From: Rotaria sordida
Lineage: Eukaryota; Rotifera; Eurotatoria; Philodinida; Philodinidae
Direction: 5' to 3'
NCBI GenBank assembly: GCA_905250125.1
Contig: CAJNOL010001114.1
Location: forward strand, 1-64,000
Length of the DNA stretch: 64,000 nt
In this document: one piece after another, positions 22,890-35,887 of the stretch
How the letters are laid out: each line of letters opens with the position of its first letter
How positions within the stretch are numbered: position 1 is the stretch's first letter
Made by a program: the position numbers and the translations under genes
The notes under the pieces: generated by a model
Databases searched by the model: none
Seen by the model: the letters and a program-made list of their open reading frames with translations, nothing else
Told to the model about the DNA's origin: nothing

Positions 22890-23385
22890 CAATTATTAGA
22901 TATCTTATGAGAAAGAGCATCAAAAATTGAACAAAATGAGGCAATTATTATTTCAGAATAGATCATTTTAATAAAGTTTTCAGTCTTAACTTGCCATAGA
23001 TCACATTATTTTTCAAAAAGTCAATTAGGAAACGGAACCTTAAATCTGGAGTAATTGGCGTGTTTTGAGGAGTAGAATTTACTCGTTCAAACGACACCTA
23101 GCCACTTTTCTGTAATTTTACACATCATTATTTGGAAGTGTTGTAACATTTGAAAAGAGTATTGTATTGAGGGCGATGACGTTTCGTTTTTAATGGGCAA
23201 GTCCTACTTCTTCAAAACACTCTAGTTTTTTTAGATTTAAGGTTCCGTTTTTTAGTTGAATTTCCTAAAGATCATGAACACTATGACCAGTTAAAACTGA
23301 AAACCTCAATAAAATAATCTATTTTGAAATAATATTTATATCATTTTGTTCTATTCTCGATGCTCTTTCTCATAAGTTACTTGAT
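22890..23385. repeat. imperfect foldback, ~200-bp arms
   Basis: The left arm contains cttatgagaaagagcatc, then cagaatagatcatttt, then 'aaacggaaccttaaatct', then gtgttttga. The right arm gives each block in reverse complement and reverse order, ending gatgctctttctcataag near 23376. The centre is near 23140. No transposase frame is present. Confidence 0.7.
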
Positions 23386-25940
23386 AGATGAAAACAAATC
23401 GAAATTTGATTAATTAGTATTTTAATATAAGATAAATCAGAGAAATGTGATGCTATTCTAACTGAAATTTGATTAAGAGAGAGTCACAAATAAACTTCAT
23501 AGAGTAGAGTAAAGGTCGAGATTCTGTCGGACAGAATAGGATAAGGATTAGAAAGTTTATCTTGCATATCTCTAATAAATACATGAAAGATACAATGATA
23601 TTCGTGTATGCTTTAGTAATTTTTTCATGTTATGATAATAGAAATATGCAAGTATGAGTTCAATTTATACTGTTATCTACTCATATATTTGAAAATAAAA
23701 ATAATCAAGGAATTCAGTATGTACTTAGCTAACTTGTAAAATTCATATTCATTTTATTAATTCAATTAGACTATAAATATTGGTATATATATATATATCA
23801 TGTAATGATCTAGAAGAAAATATTTATTTAAGATAATATGATCAAATTTTATAATTAGAGAATACTATTTTATAGACCAATCCAAAGTCAAATAATCCAA
23901 ATGAACCTGCGAGTACTTCGATACAAGTTAACTTCTATTAGATTCATCTGTTAGGTATACTATAACATTTCTTTCTATAAGACAAATTCATACATAGAGA
24001 ATACATAAATTGAATTCTTCTATACATTCAACCCTCTGAGTACCGTTGGGACAATTTTGCGTCTTAATATTTTACGCTCGAATTAGTTTTTATAAATATC
24101 ATATACTAATTATTCATGTGATTCGAACCGAACAAAAGCCGACGATAAGCCGTCAGTAGTTCGTTTGGTATAATGTGCACTATATTGGTGGTAGTTTGAT
24201 ACTTAAACAGTTGGTTATTGTCTGACCGCCATTCTACAACAGTATACTAATATTTGTTCTCTGACCGGGAGTATCCAACGAAATGAAATGCATATATGTT
24301 TACGTTTATAATATTCGCCCGCTCAAGATCAACTACATTCTCATTCTAAACTCACTTGTAAGTGTAGGTTCTCCCTTAAAGTTTAAATACATTTGAAGAG
24401 TTATCGTTACTTTTAAAAGTCACTTCCTTTCACGTTTCTCGAAATATTCATACTTTATTTTTGTGTTAAACTATTCGTTTTTGGTCGAGTTTCGTCCTCT
24501 TTCTATTGAGGTATAGCACATGTCATTCTATTCACCTTATGCAAAACACAAGCAACAGTTACCTTTGAAAGTAACTGTAGCTGCTCATCCTTAGTTTAAA
24601 TCCAATCGGTTACGATTACATCTAATATCTTATCAAACTGATTAAGAAATATTATTTTGAATAATGCATTTCATGATTCAAAAACCAAACAATGATTTCG
24701 CCTTTCGAAAATTTTCATTTTTGTTTTCAAAAAAATTAATCTCGTACTCAAATGGTTAAACGAATAATATAATATATAGAATCTATGAAAATTTTGGTAA
24801 AAGATGATGATTACATACCATTTGATAATTATGAATAGTTCCGTAGAATCTTGGTTGAGCAAAGAAACAGATCTAATTGATCGAATTAAATTTATTATTT
24901 AAAACATTAGACAATTATGTATTATTGTCCTACTCATTAATGGTTTTATTTCTATTCTTATTAATCTTTCAATGGATTTTGATTATTTACATATCAATAG
25001 AATCATTTGAAACAATTCTATATATTATCAAATTTGGATTCTTCTTCTCTACGTGCAGATAAGCGTTCATAGCCTTTGGACATCAATTGAAAAACATATT
25101 TGTATCTTTTACAAATCACTATTCAATACAAAAACGAAAGTGTTTTCTTATTTACTATAGTTGATTAATTAGTATATTTCTATTCAATAATTATTATTAT
25201 ATCTTTTCATCTATGCGAAAAAGCAATCTTCCATTATTCACAGATGGTTTATGATGGATTATGTTATTTGACTAGTATTTCTAGGTTAGTTACAGCTAAT
25301 CAATTCGTTCATAATATCATTCTTACTAATTATATAGAATTCTTTAATTCCAAGCTTGTAAGTCGAATTATTTGGAAAAAAAACATGATCATATGTCACT
25401 ATTGATTCAATGACAATATAAATTTTATCTGCACCTTTGATTTACCTAACAAATGTCGAAATCTATGCTCTTATGATAGTTCTGATGTTTGAAATTATTA
25501 GCATGGAAAATGGAAACATAAATTTCTTTTTAAGATGAAATAAAATAAGCAATTATTAAGAATTGTTCGATCTTTCAATAAATTTTTAGAATAGATTGGA
25601 TAAGACATGTTTCTCTTCAGTTTCTTGTTGAAATTCGCAGAAAAAGATTGACGTAGAAAATATACAGAATTCTGTAAGATAATATTTAATAAAAAAAATC
25701 ATTTTCAAAATATGATAAAATAATATTATCAAATACTAGTGAATTTCCATGCAGATTAAAACAGTTTTTATCATACGTCTGTATCTAATTCATTGCAAAT
25801 GAAAATGATATCGAACGAGAAAATCTCTCTAGATGACCAAAAAACTTTTAAGACGAAATTTCAATCATTAAGTAGAGTCTTATGAGTAGATATAGGCAAG
25901 ATGGTCTCAGTCTCGAAATTAAAAACCATTGGCCTCGATC

Positions 25941-26672
25941 AAGTCTACTAATGAGACTAGACAAAATCTGTAATGATGTGTATACTTACTTCTTTGTTTT
26001 CGAGTAACGACCATTTTATTGAGTTCTTGATTTACGACGAAAGGTCCTCAAATGTGATTCGCCAATCGAACTAATGTTTTACTCATACGTAGACCTCGAT
26101 GAAACTAGTCAAAACCTATGAGAATTTGTCTCCATCTGCTGCTCTTCCTAAATTATTGCAGTTTTATTGAATTTTTTATCCATGGGAAAATATTTGTGAC
26201 AAATCACAATACGGATTTTTAACGTGAAAATTTCAGCCTAAAACCATGTGCTCTACTTAAGATATTGAATAATCAAAAATACTCATGAATCAAAAGGAAA
26301 AGTAATAAAACCTCAATATTTTCATAGTCCAATATCTCAAGAACAACACATTGTTTTGAACTGAAATTTTCAAAGTATTCTAAGGTTCATGAGACCTACC
26401 CATGGAAAAAATTTCAGATTGAAATTTCGCAATTGATTTTTTCACACATAGCTCGCCGGAGATAAAAAAAAAGTAAGTGAAATTGTAATAACTTGAAAAG
26501 AATAGACTATGAGAACAAGCTCTTATAGGCTTTTACTAGGTCTCATTAGGATCTATTTATTGGTAAAATATTAGTTCAATTCGTAGGTCACACTTGACAA
26601 TGTTCCCTTGTTAGTACAATTCAATATGGTCATTTCGACATGTTTAGATTTTGCCTAGTCTGAGTAGATTGT
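25941..26672. repeat. foldback element, most complete copy of repeat family A
   Basis: The outer arms start gtctactaatgagactag (25942) and end ctagtctgagtagatt (26671) in reverse complement. Inner blocks also pair: 'aatcgaactaatgttttac' with its counterpart near 26560-26590, and gatgaaactagtcaaaacc with its counterpart near 26530-26550. The middle contains a 'ctgaaattttcaaagtattc' stretch and an atggaaaaaatttca stretch that recur in the other family A copies. Confidence 0.65.
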
Positions 26673-28734
26673 ATCTATAATACTCTTGACTTGTTTTTGA
26701 AGTTTTAAATCATATTCATAATTAAAATAAAACTTTGTATCAAATGTAATATAAATTTTATCTTTGAAAAATATTCAACAAGATCAAATCACTTGACAAA
26801 TAATATAATATCGTCTTTTTTTTTCCTATATAATCGAATAAATCGAAACAAAAAAAGAATATCATTGAATTATTCTTCATCGTATTTATTTATTTATTCA
26901 TTTATTTAATACGTGTAAATATTCCTGTTTGTTTACCACTTATGAAAATTTTATTACGAAAAACAGACTTTTGTTTTTGACTAAATATTAAAAAAAAAAC
27001 CATTTTATATAAATATAATCTGACGTTTCATCTTATGTACCAAAAAGAACAACAGAAATATTAATGATCAAGATTGACAATAGAGTTTCTTCTTATCGAT
27101 CGTTTTCATAAAGTTTGTTTACTCTTTTTTTTTTCTTCTTCAAATCAATCATCACAAGTATCTACTATATTAGCATTACATCACATAGCTTATTATATGC
27201 AACTAATGTATATAGTATGTGGTATACATTGCTAAACATATCATGGGCGATACAGATGACTGAATACATAAATGTCACTTTCTTTTTGTGTTAATTGCTT
27301 GCTTCTGTTTCACCTTCTCAATTTCTCTTCATGATTGACTCCCATATATACAAATATCAATTTTACTCTTGAATGTCATCATGTACTTCAAATACAATCA
27401 TACCTATAACATTATAAAATATAAACAGAGTATTCTACAACAAGATCTTCGATTGATTCTCATCAATGACGAACAACAATACGAATACAACATCAAGCAA
27501 AGAAATGAATATGAATAATAATGAAATAAATAATTGTCAAATAATATCAGAAATTTAACGAAATTGAATACAAACAACATTTCATACTTGAAGAAATCAC
27601 TTATATACAGAAGCAAGAAAAAATGTTGACTACAAGAGGTCTATTAAATTTATTGCTATCTATAAAAATCAAATGATAAAAAAAAAGATACAAAGTATCA
27701 ATGAATAGACTCAAAATCTGAATTCGAATAAAAAATTCAAGTGAAATTATGTATAAATATTTTCTTTTTCTTTTGTTGTATAGAAAAAATTTCTCTTTTA
27801 AATCCCTAAATTGTTTCATAATGTGCACAAATAATTGATAGAATCTTTATAAAGTATATCATTCACTTCTATAATAATATTAACTGACTTCATTATCAAT
27901 AAATTCTACTTTCCATTTTTGAAACATTACATATAACTAACAATCAATTATTCTCTTATGAATAAATCTATACAAACTACAAAAGAAACAATCTAAATTT
28001 TTTCAATACATTTTTATGTTCTACAATATTAACAGGCACAATGATCTCAGTAAAATATTATCAAATAAAAATGAATATTGTAGAATGTATAATCCTCTTA
28101 TAGTATTCAACTTGTCTGGATTTGTTGTTATCGTTATACTTTTAAGGTCAGTATGTCTCTCATACCTTCATTGAATAAAGAAATATTGATTTCTATGTCA
28201 TCATGTACAAAATGTATATGACTGGAAAGTAATGTTTGTTAATTTTGAAAGTAAGTAAAATATATGAATAATGACTATAAATAGTATTTTTTTTTTGTTT
28301 TTATACAATCATCTTTTCTTTGTTTGTTTTTTTCATTGACAATCGATTTATTAAGTTCAAAAGAGAAACACTAATAGCTATCATGATCAATAAATCTAAT
28401 ACAACAGTCACTATTAAAGAACCATTATTAATACTCTCTTTTTTATTATCTTATTTTCACATAGTCGAAGTGAATCTTTGAATGTAAGTTCTTCATTTTT
28501 TATTATGATTCACCTTTCTGTTACTTTCTTATCATGCATTGACGTATACATATACATACATACATATATATATATATGTATATTCATAGTCACATATTTC
28601 TAAACATTGACAATCAATGATAAAACACTGCATTACAATTTCCACATAAACGAAAGAAATTCGAATCAAACTTTTCATTTCTTTTTTTTCTGCCAATTTG
28701 TCGCTGATCAATAACGATAGATATATCAATTCAA

Positions 28735-29010
28735 ATGTCTGATATACAGAAAATATCATCCAGTGCAGAACAACATATTATGATGTTGTCAAATAACGAG
28801 AAACACAAACATCAAGAATTACTGCAAACGTATGGTAAAGAATATGACGAAATATTAGAAATTAAACAAATTGAATTTGAACAACGTTTAATTATTCAAC
28901 GAATGGTTTATTTAGAGTTACAAAAAGAGCGATTAAAAAATATATTGAATGCATTACAATCTTTAGATTCAGACGACGATGATCAATGTGTGCACCTGGA
29001 TCAACAGTAA
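28735..29010 (+). CDS. small coiled-coil hypothetical protein
   Basis: A single exon of 91 residues from the ATG at 28735. It is predicted almost entirely helical: heptad-like Leu/Ile spacing from about residue 20 to 76, with many Glu, Gln, Lys and Arg, then an acidic SDSDDDDQ tail. It has no signal peptide or membrane segment. Codon use is like that of the confirmed genes, and AATAAA follows at 29075-29080. I cannot name the family; short coiled-coil subunits of larger complexes (for example BORC, HAUS or dynactin type) have this look, but nothing specific supports any of them. It is an isolated gene in a repeat-rich region. Confidence 0.55.
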   Translation: MSDIQKISSSAEQHIMMLSNNEKHKHQELLQTYGKEYDEILEIKQIEFEQRLIIQRMVYLELQKERLKNILNALQSLDSDDDDQCVHLDQQ

Positions 29011-29074
29011 CTTTATTGTATTCATTAGAAATTTGATTTTTTTTATAAATACATTATTGTATTTTTAAATGATA

Positions 29075-29080
29075 AATAAA
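29075..29080 (+). terminator. AATAAA polyadenylation signal of the 28735-29010 gene
   Basis: A canonical hexamer 65 bases after the stop codon at 29008-29010. Confidence 0.55.
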
Positions 29081-30294
29081 AGCATCTGTTATATGTAATT
29101 TAAAAAAAAAACTCGATTAATTTTTGAAATATAGTTTCTAAAAAAAAAGTTATCAAAGAGGTTCGAAAGACTTTGTCTTTACGTCACAATTCATTAAGAA
29201 TGATTAACTTGAAAAAAACAAGTTATAGAAAAAGTAATAAAAGAATAGGTTTTTTTCTTTATACAGTCATTGTAGACATTCGTTTCTTATGATTTGCAAT
29301 TACTTTTGGATTCAATAGGAAAAAAACAACAACAGACTGTTTGTATTATTACTCGATAAGTATTTCCTTTCTGTAGAGCGAAGAAAAAAAACAAAGATCG
29401 TCATCAAAAATTCCTCTTATTGTTTGGGATGATATAAACCTGTAAACGGCCATATTTTACCGTATTGCAGAGCTTAGTATTATGAAGTACATCTCGGTAA
29501 TTGTATATGGACTGAAACGAAGACCGCAACGGCCTCTATATACGGAAAAAGTACATTTGTTTTTGTCTCTGTAAATCATCGGATATCTTCGTATATGATC
29601 GTACTAATTTGCCCTGAGTATGATTTTATCATGACTTCGTTATTTTCTTCGAGCAAGTTTTAATAATTCAATAAATACTACTTCGGAATGTAAACTATTT
29701 TAATTTTGAAGGGCTAATCATATGTGTCAAGCCTGAAACTTGAATTCAATTATTGAATATCTTACATCTGGAATTCACATACTCAACTATTCGTGAAAAC
29801 ACGCACGATATCTCTGTCAGAATATCTAACAGAGAACGTCACAGGGCAGTTTTTTCGTCCTGTCCTGCAGTCTGCTGGACGATCTTTTTATTGCATTTTT
29901 GAGGAAGGATAAAAATTCATCTGTATATGAAGTACGATGTCAAGTATCAGAGATGTCTATTTATATAAAAATTATTTACAATAGTCGTGTTAATAAACTT
30001 TATCACATTTTTTCCAGCCGAAATGAAATGAACAATACAAAAACAAAATGACTTGACATCCATGTGGTGAATAAAACAATAATATAAACAAACATTAAGA
30101 TATCGGATTCAAAATGTAATCAATATAAACAAATGGACAACGAGTAATGAATAAGTTTTCTTTTGATTGCTTTTTCTTGAATTTCTCGTATGAACAGATA
30201 AATAATATGTTATTAATTTGACTTTATGATAAACGTGTTCGTCTTCGAGTAAATATCAAATCAGCTCACAATGGAAGGGTATGTACTGTTAGGC

Positions 30295-30636
30295 AGAAAG
30301 ATTGGTCATGTTCGGGTCAAATGATCACTTTCACCGAGAAACTAACGAATTTAAAATATGGCGTGCCCATGACATACTTGGACAAAGATCCTTGAGTCTC
30401 AAAGTATGTGGAATTNNNNNNNNNNNNNNNNNNNNNNNNNNNNNNNNNNNNNNNNNNNNNNNNNNNNNNNNNNNNNNNNNNNNNNNNNNNNNNNNNNNNN
30501 NNNNNNNNNNNNNNNAATTCCACATACTTTGAGACTCAAGGATCTTTGTCCAAGTATGTCATTGGAACGCCATATTTTAAGTTCGTTAGTTTCTCGGTGA
30601 AAGTGATCATTTGACCCGAACATGCCCAATCTTTCT
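30295..30636. repeat. palindrome interrupted at its centre by a 100-N gap
   Basis: The left arm 30295-30415 and right arm 30516-30636 are each 121 bases and are reverse complements apart from scattered differences (for example gcgtgcccatg against cattggaacgc). The N run 30416-30515 lies exactly between them, so the loop is unresolved. Frames read across the Ns are artefacts. Confidence 0.85.
30416..30515. other. assembly gap (100 N)
   Basis: Exactly 100 Ns, the usual placeholder for a gap of unknown size. It sits at the symmetry centre of a palindrome, a place where assemblers commonly break. Confidence 0.98.
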
Positions 30637-30965
30637 ACTGAACCAGTTGTTGCTGATATGGCATATACTCTTCTGGCTACTATTGATAATAATTGGAAAT
30701 CACGACAAATTTCACTTATAAACTAGAACTTCATTGGATCATGATCCATGAAGTAACTGGAATGTCCTGCAGGGCTCAAATATTATCCTGCAGGTCCTGC
30801 GTCCTAATAAAAAGGATTGCTCTGTTCCTGCATGTGCAGGATACGCACCTTGTGACATTCTCTGATATCTAAATATCCGAGCTGAATAGTTGAATATCTG
30901 AAAAGGTCATCATTAATTGAATTTAACTTTCATGTTTGACACTATTGCTTATTTTATGAATTAGA

Positions 30966-33900
30966 AAATGAGAAATATTCATATTGAAGTATAAACAGTC
31001 ACATGTATTTTTTTTTGAAACTGTTGATTCGATAATTTTCAAATTTTATCACTTTTCTTTTAATCTGATGATGTTTATTTTTTCTTCGTAGTTTTCATTC
31101 AGTTTCATTCTCTGCTACATGAATATAATATGTACAACATAGAGGTAATTTTCCTCCTTCTACTGGCTATTTAGTTTAAATTTTTATTTTTCATTCGTTC
31201 ATTAAATAAATAGAATATAACTACTAGTTATAGTCTAAAATATCATTATAGAGGACGGAGGGTCAGCGAATAACATAACGATTGTATTGTTTTCAAATTT
31301 CATCGTTAATGATCACTTATTTTCACGTAGTAAAACGATTAGTTGCTGCTCTTACAATCAAATTATCTTCAAAAACTTTCTACTAGAAACAGTTGCCTTT
31401 TTCTTCTTTTGCTCTGAGCACCACGTGGTGCAAAAACTATAATAAATGTGTATCGCGTGACATCATTAGACTTATCGACAAGATCTAACATGAATTCTCG
31501 CCTATGTTTTTTCCTCTTGACCTATGAGAATGAAGTTTTCTATGATATCAAGAAAAAATATATCAGATTTTTGTCATGCATAATTTCTACGATGTGATAC
31601 TCTAATTGTTAGAACTTATTATTATTGATGCTACGAAATAACGTATTTGATTAACATTTTTCAAAAAGATCTTTGCTTTTATTTCAGATGTATATAACAC
31701 TTTCAAACATTATAAATTACTCCAAGAAAAAAAAGAGAAAAAATTTCTAAGCAGTAAATAATTTTTAAATATTGAAGGCCAATACTAATAAAAAAATTAT
31801 TAATTGCATATGGGTGCGTTAAAACTTAAAAACCATATTGCACTACATCCAATGGCTATGGTTTTGGTTAACGAGCGGTTTTAGAAGAATTTTCAAATAC
31901 TTCTTTTACAGCAGAGAAAAACGCCTCAAATGAAATACGGTGAATGTCTTACAACCATGAATACCATGAACTATATAAAGAAAACAATGAGATCAATTGT
32001 GGTGTAAGATTCAATGAAAATTTTTGTGTCTTTGCAAACGAAATTCTGCATCGGATTTTTGAAAATTATTATTCTACACACACCGAAAACTTCCATTGCA
32101 CAATCAAAAAATGTTATCGGTAATTCGTGATATTGAATACTTCTTTTTTTTGCTAATGCATTCACGAGTCATTTGATCATTATATACTTCTTTTCAGTAT
32201 TGTTGAGCCAACACAAAGTATTATTTGCTCCAGATGAACCATTGCAATTATATTCAAATTCATAATTTTCATGGTTTGCAAGACGAAACTCTTTTGGTTT
32301 TATTACAAACTATAGAAACGTTTTGTATAGCATTTATTACCTAAACAACCTTGTATTATTTTCTTTTTATAACGCTTATAATAGTCGTTACGAATAAAGG
32401 CGATCGAAAAAACGTTTCTGCGAAAGAATACACTTCAGATCATCCTATCAAAGAAGTTTTATATAAAAGTTATCTGTTTATGATATTTTCATTATCACAA
32501 CACTCAACTCTATTAGTAAAGCATCTTCTTCACCCAAATACATTGCTGTTGGTATGAATAAAATGACTGATTAGGGGATCGTACATTAGGAACGTCCCAT
32601 AAAAAATTACTTTTTTTTTTTACTATTCTCTCTATCTGGAAACGTCTAATTTAGATTAAGTGGCCTATTTCTGAACATTCAACTGGCAATAGGTTTTTAG
32701 ACGCAACACTAAAGAAATACATTACGTATGCAGGTTCAGCTTATCTTCATTACATTCTGTTGAATTCTAAGCATTCCAACTGGCTTCTCTGAGACGTAGG
32801 ATCTGATTGAAGTCAGTAGTTCTTCTACCAGGATTTGACGAGATTCAATTATTAGATCCTTCTTTCTGAGTATACTTTGAAAACGAATAAATTTTAATAC
32901 GCTTAGGATAAAAGGAAAAAAGAAAAACATCTAATGTTATTTATAAGCAATGGTACGACAACATATAATAATGTTCATATCAATGCGAACAAATAGGTAA
33001 AGAAACATTTGCTTGACGAAAATTATAATCAATGGTTGATGATAAAGAGCATACTTATTAGAGAACATTCAATGCTATAAAAACACGATCAATAAAAAAA
33101 GAATTGATTCTCTAATTCTAAGCATGCCAAATAATATCATTGTTAAAAGTGCGTTGTTTTGCATACTGCTCTATTCTTTGCTACTATATAGAAAACTGAC
33201 TTGTGATATATGCATCATTTATTCGTAGATTAAATTTCATAGAATTCTGATGAGATACTCTATTAAAAATGCTTCTGAAAATCAAATTAACTTGAACATT
33301 GTGTTAGACATGCTTGAAAACAACCAAAACCGCATGACAGGTGTGAGAGCGTCTAGATACGTCTAGACCTCAGTCTCCCTTGTGTCTGAAAACATTCGAT
33401 ATCTGCTGACCTTCGGTTCTTTTTTCCCCGAACGTTTTTTATAAATGACTCATCATAACTTTCTTGTTCACCTACATAAACATATATATGTAATTCTTCA
33501 CTTGATTAATATTTATATAGATGAAGAACTGATGAATTATATATTTAGGTTTTGGATTGATCTATCTTAATTTAAAATAAAGTTTCTTTTGCTTTATTGT
33601 GAAAATTATAATTATTTGTACATTTGAAATGAATAGTTTCAGCATCACATATATTCTCTTAAATATATAATCGTCTCATTGTTGGCCATTCATTCAAATG
33701 AGTCGATGAATCGTAAATTAAACTATTTAGATTACGAAATTCATTACCATTGAATCGTTGTTGTGCTCGAAGGTTCTTGATAAAAATATTTCTGACGATG
33801 ATCAATATTGGATCGTTGTTGAAATTTATTGGTAAACTGATATGTATCCATATGTCAAAAAGAAACAAGATCCAGCCTTTGAATAATCGTGAATAATTTA

Positions 33901-35562
33901 TCTTGTATTTAGAAACAAATCTCGTCATCCTTGTTGTATAAAATGATGTACAAACAACTCAACAACGACTTCTATTAGAATCATCATTCACAATGCATCA
34001 TATAACGAAAAAATACACTGATAAATAATGTTCGTTCCGAGTGCCGTTTTTCACATTGCTTTTATATCGAATTATAAAGAAATATTTCACAGCCATCGCA
34101 CTAGAGAATCTTTGACGATCTATAATAAGTACATCTTACTGATCTCACTTATCATTGCTAAGTAGCAGATCACACTCGAATGCTTTTTTGGAGTACTTTG
34201 CTAAAATTGAACTACAATTCACTTTTTCGATCATTTGTATATCTATTGGAGGCAAATTTAAACTTTTGAAACATTCTGTATGCTCCCGAACGATCAATCC
34301 AAAGAAAGCCAATCAAAAGTTAGTGATATAAATGAGAAGAGCAATGTTTGTAGTTCAAAAATGTTATTAATTATACCAATCTTGCAATTCCTAAGTATAT
34401 AAATCTTTACACTTTCTATAACAATATTTGACTATATTTCGAAACTAAACATCAATTTAGTCGAGAAAATAAAGGAATAACCGTAACATGTTGAAAATAT
34501 TCGTGTTAGAAATGTTGTCAAACAGTAGACTAAAGTTAGTTCACTTCCAACTTGACAGAAAATTATTTCACATCCATTTCTTTGATATCGGAAAAACCGG
34601 TGAAAACTTCTTCAATGGCGACGTATGTTCTCTCGTAAAATGACATGACAGCATATGTAAAACAGTGTACACCTATATAAGCACATGCTTCTATATCGCT
34701 TTAATTATCATGTATGAGAACAATTATAATTTTCCACAATTTATCATCAATCTATGATGAGTCCATTTAAGTCTGATAGAACTTTTGATATGACTTATTA
34801 TGTTAAGCCATGCTTAGATCGGCAAACGAAAGAAGAAATATAAATCGATGCTTGTTTTTTTTAAAATTTTCTTACTTCTGCAATATTTTCAAAAATAACA
34901 AAGGGAAAAAAGATAGTAAAGAACACGATGTTAAGGAAATAGACAAGAACAAATTAATTCTAGATGTCAAAATTTTTCAAAAAATCTAATATCTATTTTT
35001 ATCTCCTGGTGGCGATGACTTAGTCGATCGTTTTACATCTATAAATGTAAATCAATATAATCAATTTTATCTTTAAAAGTAAAAGAACAGCTAAAAAACA
35101 ATGCAATCAAAATGATTAAAATTTAGCTTGCTTCTATTATCAACTCAAGAATAATTTTCAAAAATAAACTCATATACATATTTACTCTGAACAATATGAA
35201 TAGCTCTATGAATCATCTGAAAAAAATTACCACATATCTTATCAAACACTAACATAATAATCGATACATTTTATATAAATTGATTCGTTCCAGTTTAATG
35301 ACAACATATATCTATCGTAAACTTTTTCCAACAACTGTTATATAAACAACTTTAAAACTCAGAAAGTAAGATCAGTCATTCATATACAATGCATTCAATA
35401 CTCGTTTTTTTCTACAATCATGGATTGTCCTGTGTTATTTGTGCACTTCGTTTACAAAGACAAATTTATTTAATATATATAATAATTTATTTTATTTCAG
35501 AATGTCTAACAAAAAGAATAAATAATTTAATTAACTAAAAACAACTAGATAAAAATAAGAAT
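30966..35562. other. gene-poor intergenic region
   Basis: About 4.6 kb without a supported gene. The frame at 33659-33928 (-) has somewhat coding-like codons around its middle and could be the decayed 3' end of a gene, but it has no splice partners and no recognisable domain. The frame at 31971-32165 (-) is similar in quality. The rest is AT-rich and unremarkable. Confidence 0.4.
33659..33928 (-). pseudogene. possible gene remnant, unrecognised
   Basis: An 89-codon frame with coding-like composition between residues ~40 and 85 (RNIFIKNLRAQQRFNGNEF). There is a hydrophobic stretch at residues ~17-35 but no domain I can name, no upstream exon with matching phase and no clear polyadenylation hexamer just downstream. 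It may be the tail of a degraded receptor-like gene or chance. Confidence 0.2.
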
Positions 35563-35887
35563 TTATAACACCCAAATTTTCATTGTTTGTTTGTTCGTTA
35601 TTGTAAATGGATAAATTAAATGATGAAGATTAGGAATAGCAGATTTTTTTATTTTTCTTGTATTCGGAGTAGATGAATCAACAGGACGAGGAGTATATTT
35701 CGATAAAGACCAACGAATATGAGCTGGTCGTGGTGTAGAACATAAATTTGGAAGAATAAGAGTTGTATCAACTTTTTTTGGTGTTGATGTTAAATGCGGT
35801 TCAAATGTAGTAGAACTATAATAAGAGAGAGAAATAACAATACTCAATACAACAATCTTCTCTACAAAACAAGATTACTTACTTCAT
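35563..35887 (-). CDS. small two-exon hypothetical protein
   Basis: The first coding exon is only five bases (35887-35883, ATG AA) followed by gtaagt; the acceptor cttattatag leads into the main exon 35815-35563. The joined frame has 85 residues and an intact stop. The protein is rich in Ser, Thr, Pro and basic residues, with repeated S/T-P pairs (TSTPKK, CSTPRP, SSTPNT) and a central HIRWSLSKYTPRP stretch. There is no signal peptide or membrane segment. Repeated [S/T]-P sites suggest a proline-directed kinase substrate (inference). AATAAA-like hexamers lie near 35490-35500 on the minus strand. I do not recognise the family. Confidence 0.5.

Larger units (their letters stand above)
21584..28734. 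other. gene-poor intergenic region with foldback repeats
   Basis: About 7 kb with no supported gene. It holds three foldbacks (22318-22540, 22890-23385 and 25941-26672, listed separately) and otherwise very AT-rich sequence. The hydrophobic frame at 24877-25062 and frames at 24671-24862 and 27404-27828 are low-complexity and lack splice or polyadenylation context, so they are not called. Confidence 0.45.
29715..30965. repeat. diverged ~1.25-kb inverted repeat enclosing a second palindrome and an assembly gap
   Basis: Left ~29715-29885 and right ~30790-30965 pair imperfectly in reverse complement. Shared ordered blocks are gtgtcaa, aattcaatta, actcaactattc and gaacgtcac/gaatgtcac. Next to both arms lie cctgcag-containing stretches (three near 30764-30840, one near 29865). 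Inside sits the palindrome at 30295-30636 with the N gap. The structure looks like one element nested in another. Confidence 0.55.

Noticed and set aside
24877..25062. Hydrophobic 61-codon frame
   Set aside because: AT-rich DNA readily encodes Phe/Leu/Ile runs; there is no polyadenylation or splice support and no family.
30302..30629. Open frames on both strands that run through the N gap
   Set aside because: They are the two arms of a palindrome joined by undefined bases; the N-encoded residues are meaningless.
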